A stretch of 32,664 bases of DNA from Thermostichus sp047462415 (GTDB lineage: Bacteria; Cyanobacteriota; Cyanobacteriia; Thermostichales; Thermostichaceae), in assembly GCF_047462415.1 (NCBI RefSeq), contig NZ_JANSJE010000026.1, forward strand, positions 1-32,664. The letters are read 5' to 3'. Below the pieces are notes generated by a model. That model saw only the letters and a program-made list of their open reading frames with translations, was not told where the DNA came from and ran no database searches. This document shows positions 1-7,431 of the stretch, one piece after another. The number at the start of each line of letters is the position of its first letter. Position 1 is the first letter of the stretch. The position numbers and the translations under genes were made by a program.

Positions 1-926
1 TCAAGGTGTTTGTTGGTCGAAGTTGTCCTGAAGTTATTGCCGCTGATTTGCTGGATTTGCCACGCCTGGAGCTGTATGGGGAAGGGAGCTTTGTGGATCC
101 CTGTGCTCTCTTGCAGCAGAGGGGCGTGGCCGAGCGGGTGCATGAGCTAACAGGAGAGCCAGCAAGCTGGCCGGTGTTTGATGTGGCTGTGTGCACGGTT
201 GAGGATCTCCAGAAACTGAAGCAGCCCCTCAAAGCCAGCTTTGCCTTTGTCTTAGGAGAAGATCATCAGCTTCTTTTTACCGAGGCAAGTCGAGTGATGG
301 AAACGCGGCGGCAGAATTTTACCATAAATCAGTTTAAGTATGTGATACGCCTCCACGAGGAGACACTTTTTTATGGGGCGACTTATCTTAACTTTCCTTC
401 ATTTATTTCCGAAGTGAAGACTGTCGTTGACGTTGGATCTGGCGTAGGACTTGCCAGTGTCTGTTTTCGCGGATTTTGCCCGGATGCAGTTATTCATTGT
501 TTTGAGGTGGATCCCTTAGCCTTACACCTGCTGCAGCAGAATGCTCTTAGTTTGGGCAACTGCCATGTGCATCCAGTGGGCCTAGCAGGGCAGAATAGCC
601 TCAGGACTCGTCGTCTCTGGCCAGAAGACTCTCAAACAGAGTGGGGAGTGGAGCAGGTGTTGGTCTTTCGGGAAGCCAAGGCAACCCTGCAGGAGCTAGG
701 TCTGGAGCACATCGATGTGCTCAGGGTGGCTGCAGGTGGGCAGGGGGTGGAGGTGTTGGCCAGTTTGGAGCCATGGCTCAAAGACGTCAAGGTCATCTAT
801 GTGGAGTTTGGCTCGGAGCAAGCCCGCAAGCAGATTGACCAGATGCTGGATCCTTCTCACATGATCTGGCAGGGGGAGATCATAGCTGGTCAAAGAGGAT
901 CCCTCTGCTATCTGCGCAGAGCTTAG
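1..926 (+). CDS. FkbM-family methyltransferase, probably 5'-truncated by the window edge
   Basis: The C-terminal two thirds is a class I SAM-dependent methyltransferase of the FkbM type, a family that O-methylates sugars or other small glycan groups. A SAM-binding motif I (VVDVGSGVGLAS) lies near residue 140 and an acidic motif II (CFEVDP) about 25 residues later. The first in-frame start is a GTG at base 6, but the frame stays open to the window edge and the protein begins abruptly in what looks like a folded domain, so the true start is probably upstream. The roughly 100 residues before the methyltransferase were not recognised. It lies 36 bp upstream of a large glycosyltransferase/methyltransferase fusion on the same strand, which suggests a joint role in surface-glycan modification. 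The acceptor cannot be told from sequence. The family call is good; the exact role is unknown. Confidence 0.75.
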   Translation, partial: KVFVGRSCPEVIAADLLDLPRLELYGEGSFVDPCALLQQRGVAERVHELTGEPASWPVFDVAVCTVEDLQKLKQPLKASFAFVLGEDHQLLFTEASRVMETRRQNFTINQFKYVIRLHEETLFYGATYLNFPSFISEVKTVVDVGSGVGLASVCFRGFCPDAVIHCFEVDPLALHLLQQNALSLGNCHVHPVGLAGQNSLRTRRLWPEDSQTEWGVEQVLVFREAKATLQELGLEHIDVLRVAAGGQGVEVLASLEPWLKDVKVIYVEFGSEQARKQIDQMLDPSHMIWQGEIIAGQRGSLCYLRRA

Positions 927-962
927 GAGTAGACTCTTGAAAAGAGAGGAGATGCGAAAGTC

Positions 963-3656
963 ATGAACTCAACTATCGTTGTTACAAGCGCAGACAGCAA
1001 GTTTTTTGAGTTAGTCCAGGGGACTATCCTCTCTATCCGGGAAAAGCCGCAGGGGTATTCTGTGGACATTGGATTTCTCGATACAGGCTGCACGCTAGAG
1101 CAGTTGCAGTGGATAAGTCAGTACGTTGACCATATTATTGAGCCAGGTTGGAATTACGATATCCCAAGTAGTAACAGCCAACCTAACTACCTTAAAGCTC
1201 TGGCATCCAGGCCATTCTTACCTGAGTATTTTCCAGGTTACGAGGTTTATATTTGGATTGACGCAGACGCTTGGCTCCAAGATTGGTCTGCAATTGAGCT
1301 ACTCACCCTAGGAGCAAAAAGAAAAGGATTTTCAATAGTTACCGAGTTAGTAGCTAAGCATGTCAACAGATTCTGGATGCAAACCTGGATAACCTGGCAC
1401 TACCACAAATACTTCCATCACACCGAGTTTAATCGTCTAGATATAGAGCCATTGCTGAACGCTGGTGTATTCTCCGGAGCTAGACAATCTATTCACTGGT
1501 CGGCATGGGGAAAAAGAGTAGAGCAAGCTATCCTCAGATGCTTCGATTTATGGACGGATCAGTTTGCTTTAAATGTTTCTATCTACAAGGATTTAGGTTT
1601 GGATAGAGTTGAGCTTCTACCACTCAATTGTAATTGGTTGGCTCACTATCAGCTACCTTTATGGGATCCTCAAAAGAGGCTATGGGTGGATCCTTTTCCG
1701 CCTCACGAACCAATAGGGATTGTACATCTTACGGCCGATGCTAAGACAAGACCAACTCATATTGTACTTACAACTGAAGGTTTTAAGGTTGAAGCCAGCT
1801 TACGATATCCAGGCAAGAACTCTCTCCCGATTAAAAGATATGACTATGTATCGAATAACCAGAGGAGAATACATCTTGACTATAGCTTCCCTCTAATGAC
1901 TGTAGTGGATCCAAGCTCTCACCCTTGGCCCTACTTGCGAAAAGAGATTCCCCATCTTTCGCACGCAGACTTACGTCAACCTCTTATTGGCTTTGTTAGC
2001 CGAGATGAAGCACATATCTTGTACAATACCGCTCTTAAGTTCCAAGGAAAACCTGCTTTGGAGATTGGGTGTTGGCTAGGTTGGTCAACTGCTCACCTTG
2101 CATCGGGAGGAGTTGTTCTTGATGTAGTGGATCCTGCTCTGGCCAATCCTCAGATTTATGAAAGTGTGGATCAGTCTCTCCGCTTGGCAGGAGTTCGCTC
2201 CAATGTCAACCTGTATCCCGGCTACAGCCCAGAGAAGGCAGAAGAGATTGCTCGGGAAAAGAACCGCCGCTGGTCTTTGATCTACATCGATGGAAATCAT
2301 GACGCGCCAGCTCCTCTGCTAGATGCTCAGGTGGCAGACCGCTACGCTGCTGAAGATGCTCTAATTCTCTTTCATGACCTTGCTTCACCGGATGTAGCTG
2401 AGGGCTTAAACCACCTAAGGGCTCGAGGCTGGAACACGATGATTTACCAAACCATGCAGATCATGGGCGTCGCTTGGCGGGGTAACGTCCAGCCTGTGGA
2501 GCATATTCCGGATCCTGCTGTTGATTGGACACTACCAGAGCATTTGAAGGGATACCCGGTATGCAACCTTGAGTTATTGAGAGTTTTGGAAAAGGTTAAG
2601 GCCTTTACCCTTTTGGGCTTTGAGCGTCTCTGGAATCTCTACACCTTAGCCAAGCGAGTCTGCCAAGAAGACATCCCTGGGAACTTTGTTGAGTGTGGCG
2701 TTTGCAGAGGAGGCAGCTCTGCACTGCTGGCTTGGGTGATCAAAAACTACAGCCGCCGACCCCGCAAAGTCTACGCTTTCGACACCTTCTCAGGAATGCC
2801 TCAGCCAACAGAAGTAGACCGAGATTACAGAGGATTTCTTGCCAATGATACTCCCTATGGAGCTGGAGCTTTGGGGGCTCCTGTCTCGGAGAACTTGGAG
2901 GTAATCAGCAGGGAACTAGGAGTTTGGGATCTCATTGTTCCTGTTCAAGGACTGTTTGCTGACACATTGCCAGCTTACCGTGACCAGGTAGGCGAGATCG
3001 CTTTTCTACACGCGGACGCTGACTGGTACCAGTCCACAATGGATATCTTTCAGAATCTTTATGAGCAGGTTAACTCCCAAGGATTTATCCAAATCGATGA
3101 TTACGGACATTGGCAGGGATGTCGAGAAGCTGTCCACGACTTTGAACGAGAAATTGGGGCTTTCTTTCGGTTACATAGTATTGACTATACCGGAGTCTGG
3201 GTGAGCCTGGCTGAGAACCTGCCAGTAGTGAGAGATAGCTTAACAGAAGCTACACTTCCGCAAGGGATCCGTCTGAGCAAGTTTAACGTCGTTCTTTTCC
3301 CTTACTGGGAGCTAGAAGCGGAGCAGCTTGTGCAGGAGTTGGAGAAGCTGCTGGAGCAGATCTTGCTAAGCCCAAATCCAAAAGACTATGCTCTTATTTT
3401 GCCAGGGGATCCGGATCCACAGCTAGCCAATCAAACACTAGAAATGGCGGCGGGGAATGTAATCCTCAAACTTATGGAGAAAGGAGAGGAAGTAGCTGAG
3501 GAGCCGCTTTGTTCTGTGGTGTCTGGCTTGAACCCTTGGCAGTGGGAGAGGCTGATTCAGCATATGAACTACCGCTACCCTCTGAAGCGGGAGCGTTTTC
3601 CCAAAGGACTACGGCCAGCTGTCCAGAAGCTGCCTGTTTTGTTGATTGCTCAGTAG
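963..3656 (+). CDS. Multidomain glycosyltransferase / methyltransferase / TylF-type methyltransferase fusion
   Basis: This 897-residue protein appears to hold four modules. (1) Residues 1-280 resemble a GT-A fold glycosyltransferase, with a DAD metal-binding motif at 100-102 (WIDADAW). (2) About 335-525 is a class I methyltransferase, with motif I EIGCWLGWST near 366 and a YIDGNHD motif, as in the Methyltransf_24 group. (3) About 545-760 matches the TylF/macrocin O-methyltransferase family: FVECGVCRGGSS, FDTFSGMP and a metal-site-like QIDDYGHW. (4) About 770-897 resembles a tail domain known to me from other cyanobacterial glycosyltransferase and FkbM proteins (NVVLFPYW start). The ATG at 963 is preceded by a purine-rich stretch (AAAGAGAGGAGATG). 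A plausible role is building and methylating a sugar on an exported polymer. Codon use is AT-richer than in the downstream genes, suggesting transfer. Domain calls come from motif recognition. Confidence 0.72.
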   Translation: MNSTIVVTSADSKFFELVQGTILSIREKPQGYSVDIGFLDTGCTLEQLQWISQYVDHIIEPGWNYDIPSSNSQPNYLKALASRPFLPEYFPGYEVYIWIDADAWLQDWSAIELLTLGAKRKGFSIVTELVAKHVNRFWMQTWITWHYHKYFHHTEFNRLDIEPLLNAGVFSGARQSIHWSAWGKRVEQAILRCFDLWTDQFALNVSIYKDLGLDRVELLPLNCNWLAHYQLPLWDPQKRLWVDPFPPHEPIGIVHLTADAKTRPTHIVLTTEGFKVEASLRYPGKNSLPIKRYDYVSNNQRRIHLDYSFPLMTVVDPSSHPWPYLRKEIPHLSHADLRQPLIGFVSRDEAHILYNTALKFQGKPALEIGCWLGWSTAHLASGGVVLDVVDPALANPQIYESVDQSLRLAGVRSNVNLYPGYSPEKAEEIAREKNRRWSLIYIDGNHDAPAPLLDAQVADRYAAEDALILFHDLASPDVAEGLNHLRARGWNTMIYQTMQIMGVAWRGNVQPVEHIPDPAVDWTLPEHLKGYPVCNLELLRVLEKVKAFTLLGFERLWNLYTLAKRVCQEDIPGNFVECGVCRGGSSALLAWVIKNYSRRPRKVYAFDTFSGMPQPTEVDRDYRGFLANDTPYGAGALGAPVSENLEVISRELGVWDLIVPVQGLFADTLPAYRDQVGEIAFLHADADWYQSTMDIFQNLYEQVNSQGFIQIDDYGHWQGCREAVHDFEREIGAFFRLHSIDYTGVWVSLAENLPVVRDSLTEATLPQGIRLSKFNVVLFPYWELEAEQLVQELEKLLEQILLSPNPKDYALILPGDPDPQLANQTLEMAAGNVILKLMEKGEEVAEEPLCSVVSGLNPWQWERLIQHMNYRYPLKRERFPKGLRPAVQKLPVLLIAQ

Positions 3657-3670
3657 GATTTGCCGCCTAT

Positions 3671-3687
3671 CCTCAACCCTCTTGAGG
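3671..3687. terminator. Small hairpin between convergent genes
   Basis: CCTCAA (3671-3676) pairs with TTGAGG (3682-3687) across a 5-base loop. It sits in the 42 bp between the stop codons of the fusion gene and the convergent Uma2-like gene. There is no clear T tract on either side, so termination is inferred from position only. Confidence 0.3.
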
Positions 3688-3698
3688 GGGGGGAGGCT

Positions 3699-4445
3699 TT
3701 AAAGTGCATCGGGATCCACTCCCAGTTCTCGCAGCTTTTGGGCCAGACGCTCCGCCCGCTGTTCGGCCTGCTCGGCTCGTTGCCGTTCTTGTTCAGCCCT
3801 TTGCCGCTCCAGTTCGGCCTCGGTGGGCACCAGCTCTCCAGCAGGCGTGGCCCAGCGAATCCATGTGGTTTCGATGTCCCGAAACCTGCCTTCCCATTTC
3901 ACCAGGTACAGTCCCAGAACTGCGCTCGGCAGGCGACCTTCTGCATCGACTTCAATCGGCTCATAGTGGTCGCCCCTCAGCCGAAACCCCGCCCAGTCTT
4001 CTGGCTCAAACGGGTCAAACCAAAAGTACTCCGGCACCCGGATAATTTGCTCGTAAAGCTGCTTTTTGCTTGTCTTATCATCCTGGGCAGTGCTGGGAGA
4101 AAGAAGCTCAATCACCACGTCTGGCCCTTTGCCCTGCTCCCAGATCACCCAGCTTTTGCGCTCGCCCTTGGGCACTCCCAGCACCACAAAATAATCAGGC
4201 CCTCGGAAATTGCGGCTGCGGGTCTGCTCCAAGCTGTAGTAGAGGAACATGTTGCCACTGACAAAGCCATCAGGGCGCTGCTGCAGCCAGGTTTGGGTGA
4301 CGGAGATGAGCAAGTCCATCTGGCACTTGTGTCGCCAGCTTCCCATAGGTACGCCGTCGTCGTAGGGGAGCTCGTCTTGGGTAGGGGGCCAGTCGGGTAG
4401 ATTAACCGGATCCGGCACCTCAATAATCGGTTTGGGGTTGGTCAT
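3699..4445 (-). CDS. Uma2-family (DUF820) putative PD-(D/E)XK nuclease-like protein, copy 1
   Basis: This 248-residue protein belongs to the Uma2/DUF820 family, which has a restriction-endonuclease-like fold and is greatly expanded in cyanobacteria. Its cellular function is generally unknown. The family core is visible: RGPDYFVVLGV (81-91), GPDVVIELLSPST (107-119) with the acidic Asp and Glu, and VPEYFWFDP (137-145). The last 45 residues are a charged coiled coil with repeated RQRAEQ heptads, ending in RLAQKLRELGVDPDAL. The neighbouring copy is a divergent paralogue in the same orientation, 41 bp upstream, with a nearly identical coiled-coil end. The two probably form one transcript. No toxin, antitoxin or transposase partner is seen. 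Confidence 0.85.
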   Translation of the reverse strand: MTNPKPIIEVPDPVNLPDWPPTQDELPYDDGVPMGSWRHKCQMDLLISVTQTWLQQRPDGFVSGNMFLYYSLEQTRSRNFRGPDYFVVLGVPKGERKSWVIWEQGKGPDVVIELLSPSTAQDDKTSKKQLYEQIIRVPEYFWFDPFEPEDWAGFRLRGDHYEPIEVDAEGRLPSAVLGLYLVKWEGRFRDIETTWIRWATPAGELVPTEAELERQRAEQERQRAEQAEQRAERLAQKLRELGVDPDAL

Positions 4446-4486
4446 TGCCAGTTCTCCGATAGGTATTTTGGGCTGGCCAGTTTCCT

Positions 4487-5182
4487 TTACAAAGTATCGG
4501 GATCCACTCCCAGTTCTCGCAACTTTTGGGCGAGGCGCTCCGCCCGTTGCCGTTCGATCTTTTCGGCTTCTTCTGGTGTGGGCACCAGCTCACCATTGGG
4601 GAAAAAGTACCGCAGCTGCCGGTTGTGAATGCCCAGGTACAGCCCCAACACCTCGCTCCAGCGCCACCCCTGCTCCGTTGGCTCAATCTCCTCGTACTGT
4701 TCCCCCCTCAGTCGCCAACCCATAAACTCCTGCGTTTCGGGAGAAAAGTAGAAGTACTCGGGTGTCCTAAAAACCCTTTCGTAAAGCTCCCGCTTCTCAC
4801 CCCGATCCACCTTGGCTGTTGATTCCGAAAGCAGCTCGACGATCAAATCCGGGTACTTGCCCCCTTCTTCCCACACCACCCAAGAGGGGCGGGGGCGGTT
4901 TTCTACCCCTTTGACCAAAAACAGATCTGGGCCGCGGAAGTCTTTGCTTTTGAGTTGCTCTCGGCTGTAGTAAACGGTGAGGTTCCAGGCGAGGAAGTAG
5001 TCGTTGCGATCCTGCCAGAGGCGGGTGAGGCAGCTCACCAGAATCAAAAGCTGCAGGGCGTGGAGGGAGTGTTCCATTTCCGGTTCATCGCTGAGCAGCC
5101 CCTGGGCCGAGGGCATGAGCTCCGCCAGTTGCTGGCGGGTGAGGGGAGTTGTCTTTTCTTGGACTTTCTCTGGGGCCAGCAT
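4487..5182 (-). CDS. Uma2-family (DUF820) putative nuclease-like protein, copy 2
   Basis: This is a 231-residue paralogue of the adjacent gene. The same core motifs occur in order: RGPDLFLVKGV, YPDLIVELLSEST and TPEYFYFSP, followed by a short coiled-coil tail ending RLAQKLRELGVDPDTL. The 3' ends of both genes share a run of nearly identical bases beginning at the shared GGGATCCACTCCC. A tandem duplication, or later conversion of the ends, is the likely cause. ATG at 5182 is the first good start. The gene is divergent from the DUF1499 gene, so 5183-5310 should hold promoters for both. As for other family members, nuclease activity is suggested by fold only. Confidence 0.85.
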   Translation of the reverse strand: MLAPEKVQEKTTPLTRQQLAELMPSAQGLLSDEPEMEHSLHALQLLILVSCLTRLWQDRNDYFLAWNLTVYYSREQLKSKDFRGPDLFLVKGVENRPRPSWVVWEEGGKYPDLIVELLSESTAKVDRGEKRELYERVFRTPEYFYFSPETQEFMGWRLRGEQYEEIEPTEQGWRWSEVLGLYLGIHNRQLRYFFPNGELVPTPEEAEKIERQRAERLAQKLRELGVDPDTL

Positions 5183-5310
5183 GAGGCACGCAGGTCAGGT
5201 AAGTTGATTGAGCTATAGGCTAGCCCATAGGTAAACCTGTCAGCGGAAGGGGAAAAACGTTCTAGAAAAGAGAGGCATAATGAGGGGTGCAAACCTCTTT
5301 TCCTGCTCTC

Positions 5311-5736
5311 ATGTCTTTCTGGAAACCTTTGGTGCTCTTGGCAGCGCTGCTTTTTGCCTGGGCAGGCGGGATCCCCTCTGTGCAAGCAGCCACTCTGGGC
5401 GGATCCCCTTACAACCGCGCCCAACAGGAGGTTGTGGTTGCAGCCAGTCCAGAGCAGGTGTTGAAGGCGGCTGAACAGGCTTTTCAAGTCTGGAAGCGAG
5501 GCGAGCTGCTGTCTGTGAATGCCGAGGCGCTGGAAGTGAAAGGGATCTCCCGCACCAACTTTTTTAAGTTCGTGGACGATCTGACGGTTTCCTTGTCGCC
5601 CATCGAAGGGGATCCCGGCCATACTCGTCTGCACATCACTTCGGTGGGCCGTATTGGGGAATACGATTTCGGCGGCAACCGGCGCAACATCAACGAGTAC
5701 CTGAACACTCTGCAGTCCTTGTTGTCACAGGAGTAA
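5311..5736 (+). CDS. DUF1499 family exported protein
   Basis: The 141-residue product begins with a signal peptide: a short basic start, a hydrophobic core and a cut after SVQAA near residue 27. A DUF1499-type domain follows, recognisable by the FVDDLTVSLSP stretch and the RIGEYDFGGNRRNINEY stretch near the end. The family is common in cyanobacteria and plastids and its biochemical role is not established. An in-frame GTG at 5287 would add eight residues; the ATG at 5311 is preferred because it puts the signal peptide at the very N-terminus. A CATAAT at 5276-5281 could be a -10 box. The gene converges with lpxD, with 39 bp between stops. Confidence 0.75.
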   Translation: MSFWKPLVLLAALLFAWAGGIPSVQAATLGGSPYNRAQQEVVVAASPEQVLKAAEQAFQVWKRGELLSVNAEALEVKGISRTNFFKFVDDLTVSLSPIEGDPGHTRLHITSVGRIGEYDFGGNRRNINEYLNTLQSLLSQE

Positions 5737-5775
5737 AGCACCGCCATTGGGGTGAGAAAGGTGGATGACTCCTGG

Positions 5776-6825
5776 CTAGGGTCTTTCCGATTCCTCTGTT
5801 GCATGGTTCTCTTCTAGCTTGGCCACACGGGCTTCTAGCTTGCGCAGGGCCCGCTGCAGCTCAGGCAAATGTCGCTGAACTGCCATGCTCTTGCGCCATT
5901 CGGCAATGGGCTGATGGGGGTAGCCGGCCACGGTTTGGCCAGGAGGGATGTCGCTGGTAACGCCCGTCTGAGCGGCCACACGCACGCCATTGCCGATGTG
6001 CAGGTGGCCGGCCAGGCCGCATTGCCCGGCCAAAATGACGTGGTGGCCCAACTGGGTGCTGCCGGCAATGCCCACCTGGGCGACGATTAAGCAGTGGGAT
6101 CCCGTGCGCACACCGTGGCCAATCTGCACCAGGTTGTCGATCTTGGTGCCGCGGCCAATACGGGTCTCCCCGACGGCGGCCCGATCGATGGTGGTGTTGC
6201 TGCCCACTTCTACACCGTCTTCCAGCACCACCCGGCCCGCCTGCAGCATGCGCCGCCAGGAGCCATCGGGGAGGGGAATGTGACCAAAGCCGTCGTCGCC
6301 GATAACAGCGCCGCTGTGAATCAGGCAATCATCGCCAATCTCTGTGCGCTCGTGAATGACGCAGTTGGCGAAAAGCTGACACCGGGATCCAACCCGCACA
6401 TGGGGGTAGATGGTTACGTTGGGGTGGATTTGGGTGTAGTCGCCAATTTTCACCCCTTCCATCACCACCACATGCGGCCCGATGGCCACTCCCTCCCCCA
6501 ACTCAACGCTGGGATCGATCACGGCTGTGGGATGGATCCCGGTGGGCAGGCGATAGGGTTGGTAAAACAGCTCGATGGCCTGGGCAAAGAGCAAGCGGGG
6601 ATCCCTGCCCCGCAGGCAGGGGATGGGGCGAGGTAAAGCTATAGATTCGCCCACAATGACGGCGCTGGCTTGGGTTTGCTCCAAGAGGGGCAAGTAGCGG
6701 TCTTCGCTGAGGAAGCTCAGCTCGCCTGGGCGAGCTTCCGCCAGGCTAGCCACGCCGCGGATCTCGAGGGTGGGATCCCCCTCGTAGGCGCATCCCAATT
6801 TTTGGGCGATCTCCTGTAGCTGCAT
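5776..6825 (-). CDS. lpxD: UDP-3-O-acylglucosamine N-acyltransferase (LpxD)
   Basis: LpxD adds the N-linked 3-hydroxyacyl chain to UDP-3-O-acyl-glucosamine in lipid A biosynthesis, working in the cytoplasm with acyl-ACP as donor. The 349-residue length fits the family. Residues 1-95 form the uridine-binding domain, about 97-300 are left-handed beta-helix hexapeptide repeats (I/V-G-x-x-x motifs), and a charged helix closes the protein. The catalytic histidine lies in QIGHGV (His237), preceded by the conserved GSNTTIDRAAVG stretch. ATG at 6825 is 15 bp after the stop of the DUF4330 gene, so the two are probably co-transcribed. No lpxA, lpxB, lpxC or fabZ is in the window, so this lpxD is not within a compact lpx cluster here. 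Confidence 0.93.
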   Translation of the reverse strand: MQLQEIAQKLGCAYEGDPTLEIRGVASLAEARPGELSFLSEDRYLPLLEQTQASAVIVGESIALPRPIPCLRGRDPRLLFAQAIELFYQPYRLPTGIHPTAVIDPSVELGEGVAIGPHVVVMEGVKIGDYTQIHPNVTIYPHVRVGSRCQLFANCVIHERTEIGDDCLIHSGAVIGDDGFGHIPLPDGSWRRMLQAGRVVLEDGVEVGSNTTIDRAAVGETRIGRGTKIDNLVQIGHGVRTGSHCLIVAQVGIAGSTQLGHHVILAGQCGLAGHLHIGNGVRVAAQTGVTSDIPPGQTVAGYPHQPIAEWRKSMAVQRHLPELQRALRKLEARVAKLEENHATEESERP

Positions 6826-6840
6826 CAGGGTTGGTGTCCT

Positions 6841-7359
6841 CTACGATTGCAGCAGCCGCACATCCATCACGGTGCCGCGCAAGTTGTAGCTAAAAGTCTC
6901 CAGCTCCAGGGGAACGCCAACTTTGACGCGGTTGTTGCCCAGGACGATGCCGTTCTCGGTCCGCTGGCCCCGTCCCCGTAAGGTAAACACCAGATCAAAA
7001 CGATAGGGCTCGGGGTCAGGCAAGTTCTCTACCCGTCCATCGGGGAAAACCACCGGCACGGTGCGGCTGACGTTTTCCACCCGCACCACTTCCACCTGGC
7101 CGTAGGGCTGGTTGCGGATGATCAAGTCAGCCTTCTGTCCGACCTGAAAAGGTTCCATGGAGCGGCTGCTGATCCCGCGCACGATCATGTCCACTTCCAC
7201 CGGCAGCGTGGGGCCGCCCCCCACCTGGACGACGCTGCCCGCTTGCCGCCCTGGCAAAAACAAGACGGCGACAATGGCCGCCACCACAATCGCCAGCGCC
7301 CCCAGATCCAGGAGACTGACTTTTCCCAAAAGACGTCCCTGTCCGTCAATGAGCCGCAT
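6841..7359 (-). CDS. DUF4330 domain membrane-anchored protein
   Basis: The 172-residue protein starts MRLIDGQGRLLGK, then has one hydrophobic helix at about 17-36, which leaves the rest outside the cytoplasm as a predicted beta-rich domain. The start and layout match the cyanobacterial DUF4330 family, whose function is unknown. It is 15 bp upstream of lpxD and 72 bp downstream of the Ig-like/propeller protein, all on the same strand. That placement hints at an envelope role, but this is inference only. Confidence 0.75.
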   Translation of the reverse strand: MRLIDGQGRLLGKVSLLDLGALAIVVAAIVAVLFLPGRQAGSVVQVGGGPTLPVEVDMIVRGISSRSMEPFQVGQKADLIIRNQPYGQVEVVRVENVSRTVPVVFPDGRVENLPDPEPYRFDLVFTLRGRGQRTENGIVLGNNRVKVGVPLELETFSYNLRGTVMDVRLLQS

Positions 7360-7431
7360 AGCCCCCTCTCCTCCACCACACTGTTTTGATTCTAGGCAGG
7401 TTTGCTCCCCAGGTGGCCTCTCCTGCTTGGC

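Noticed and set aside
3660..4400. 246-codon plus-strand ORF
   Set aside because: It is antisense to the Uma2-like gene, which has clear family motifs; the plus-strand product has none.
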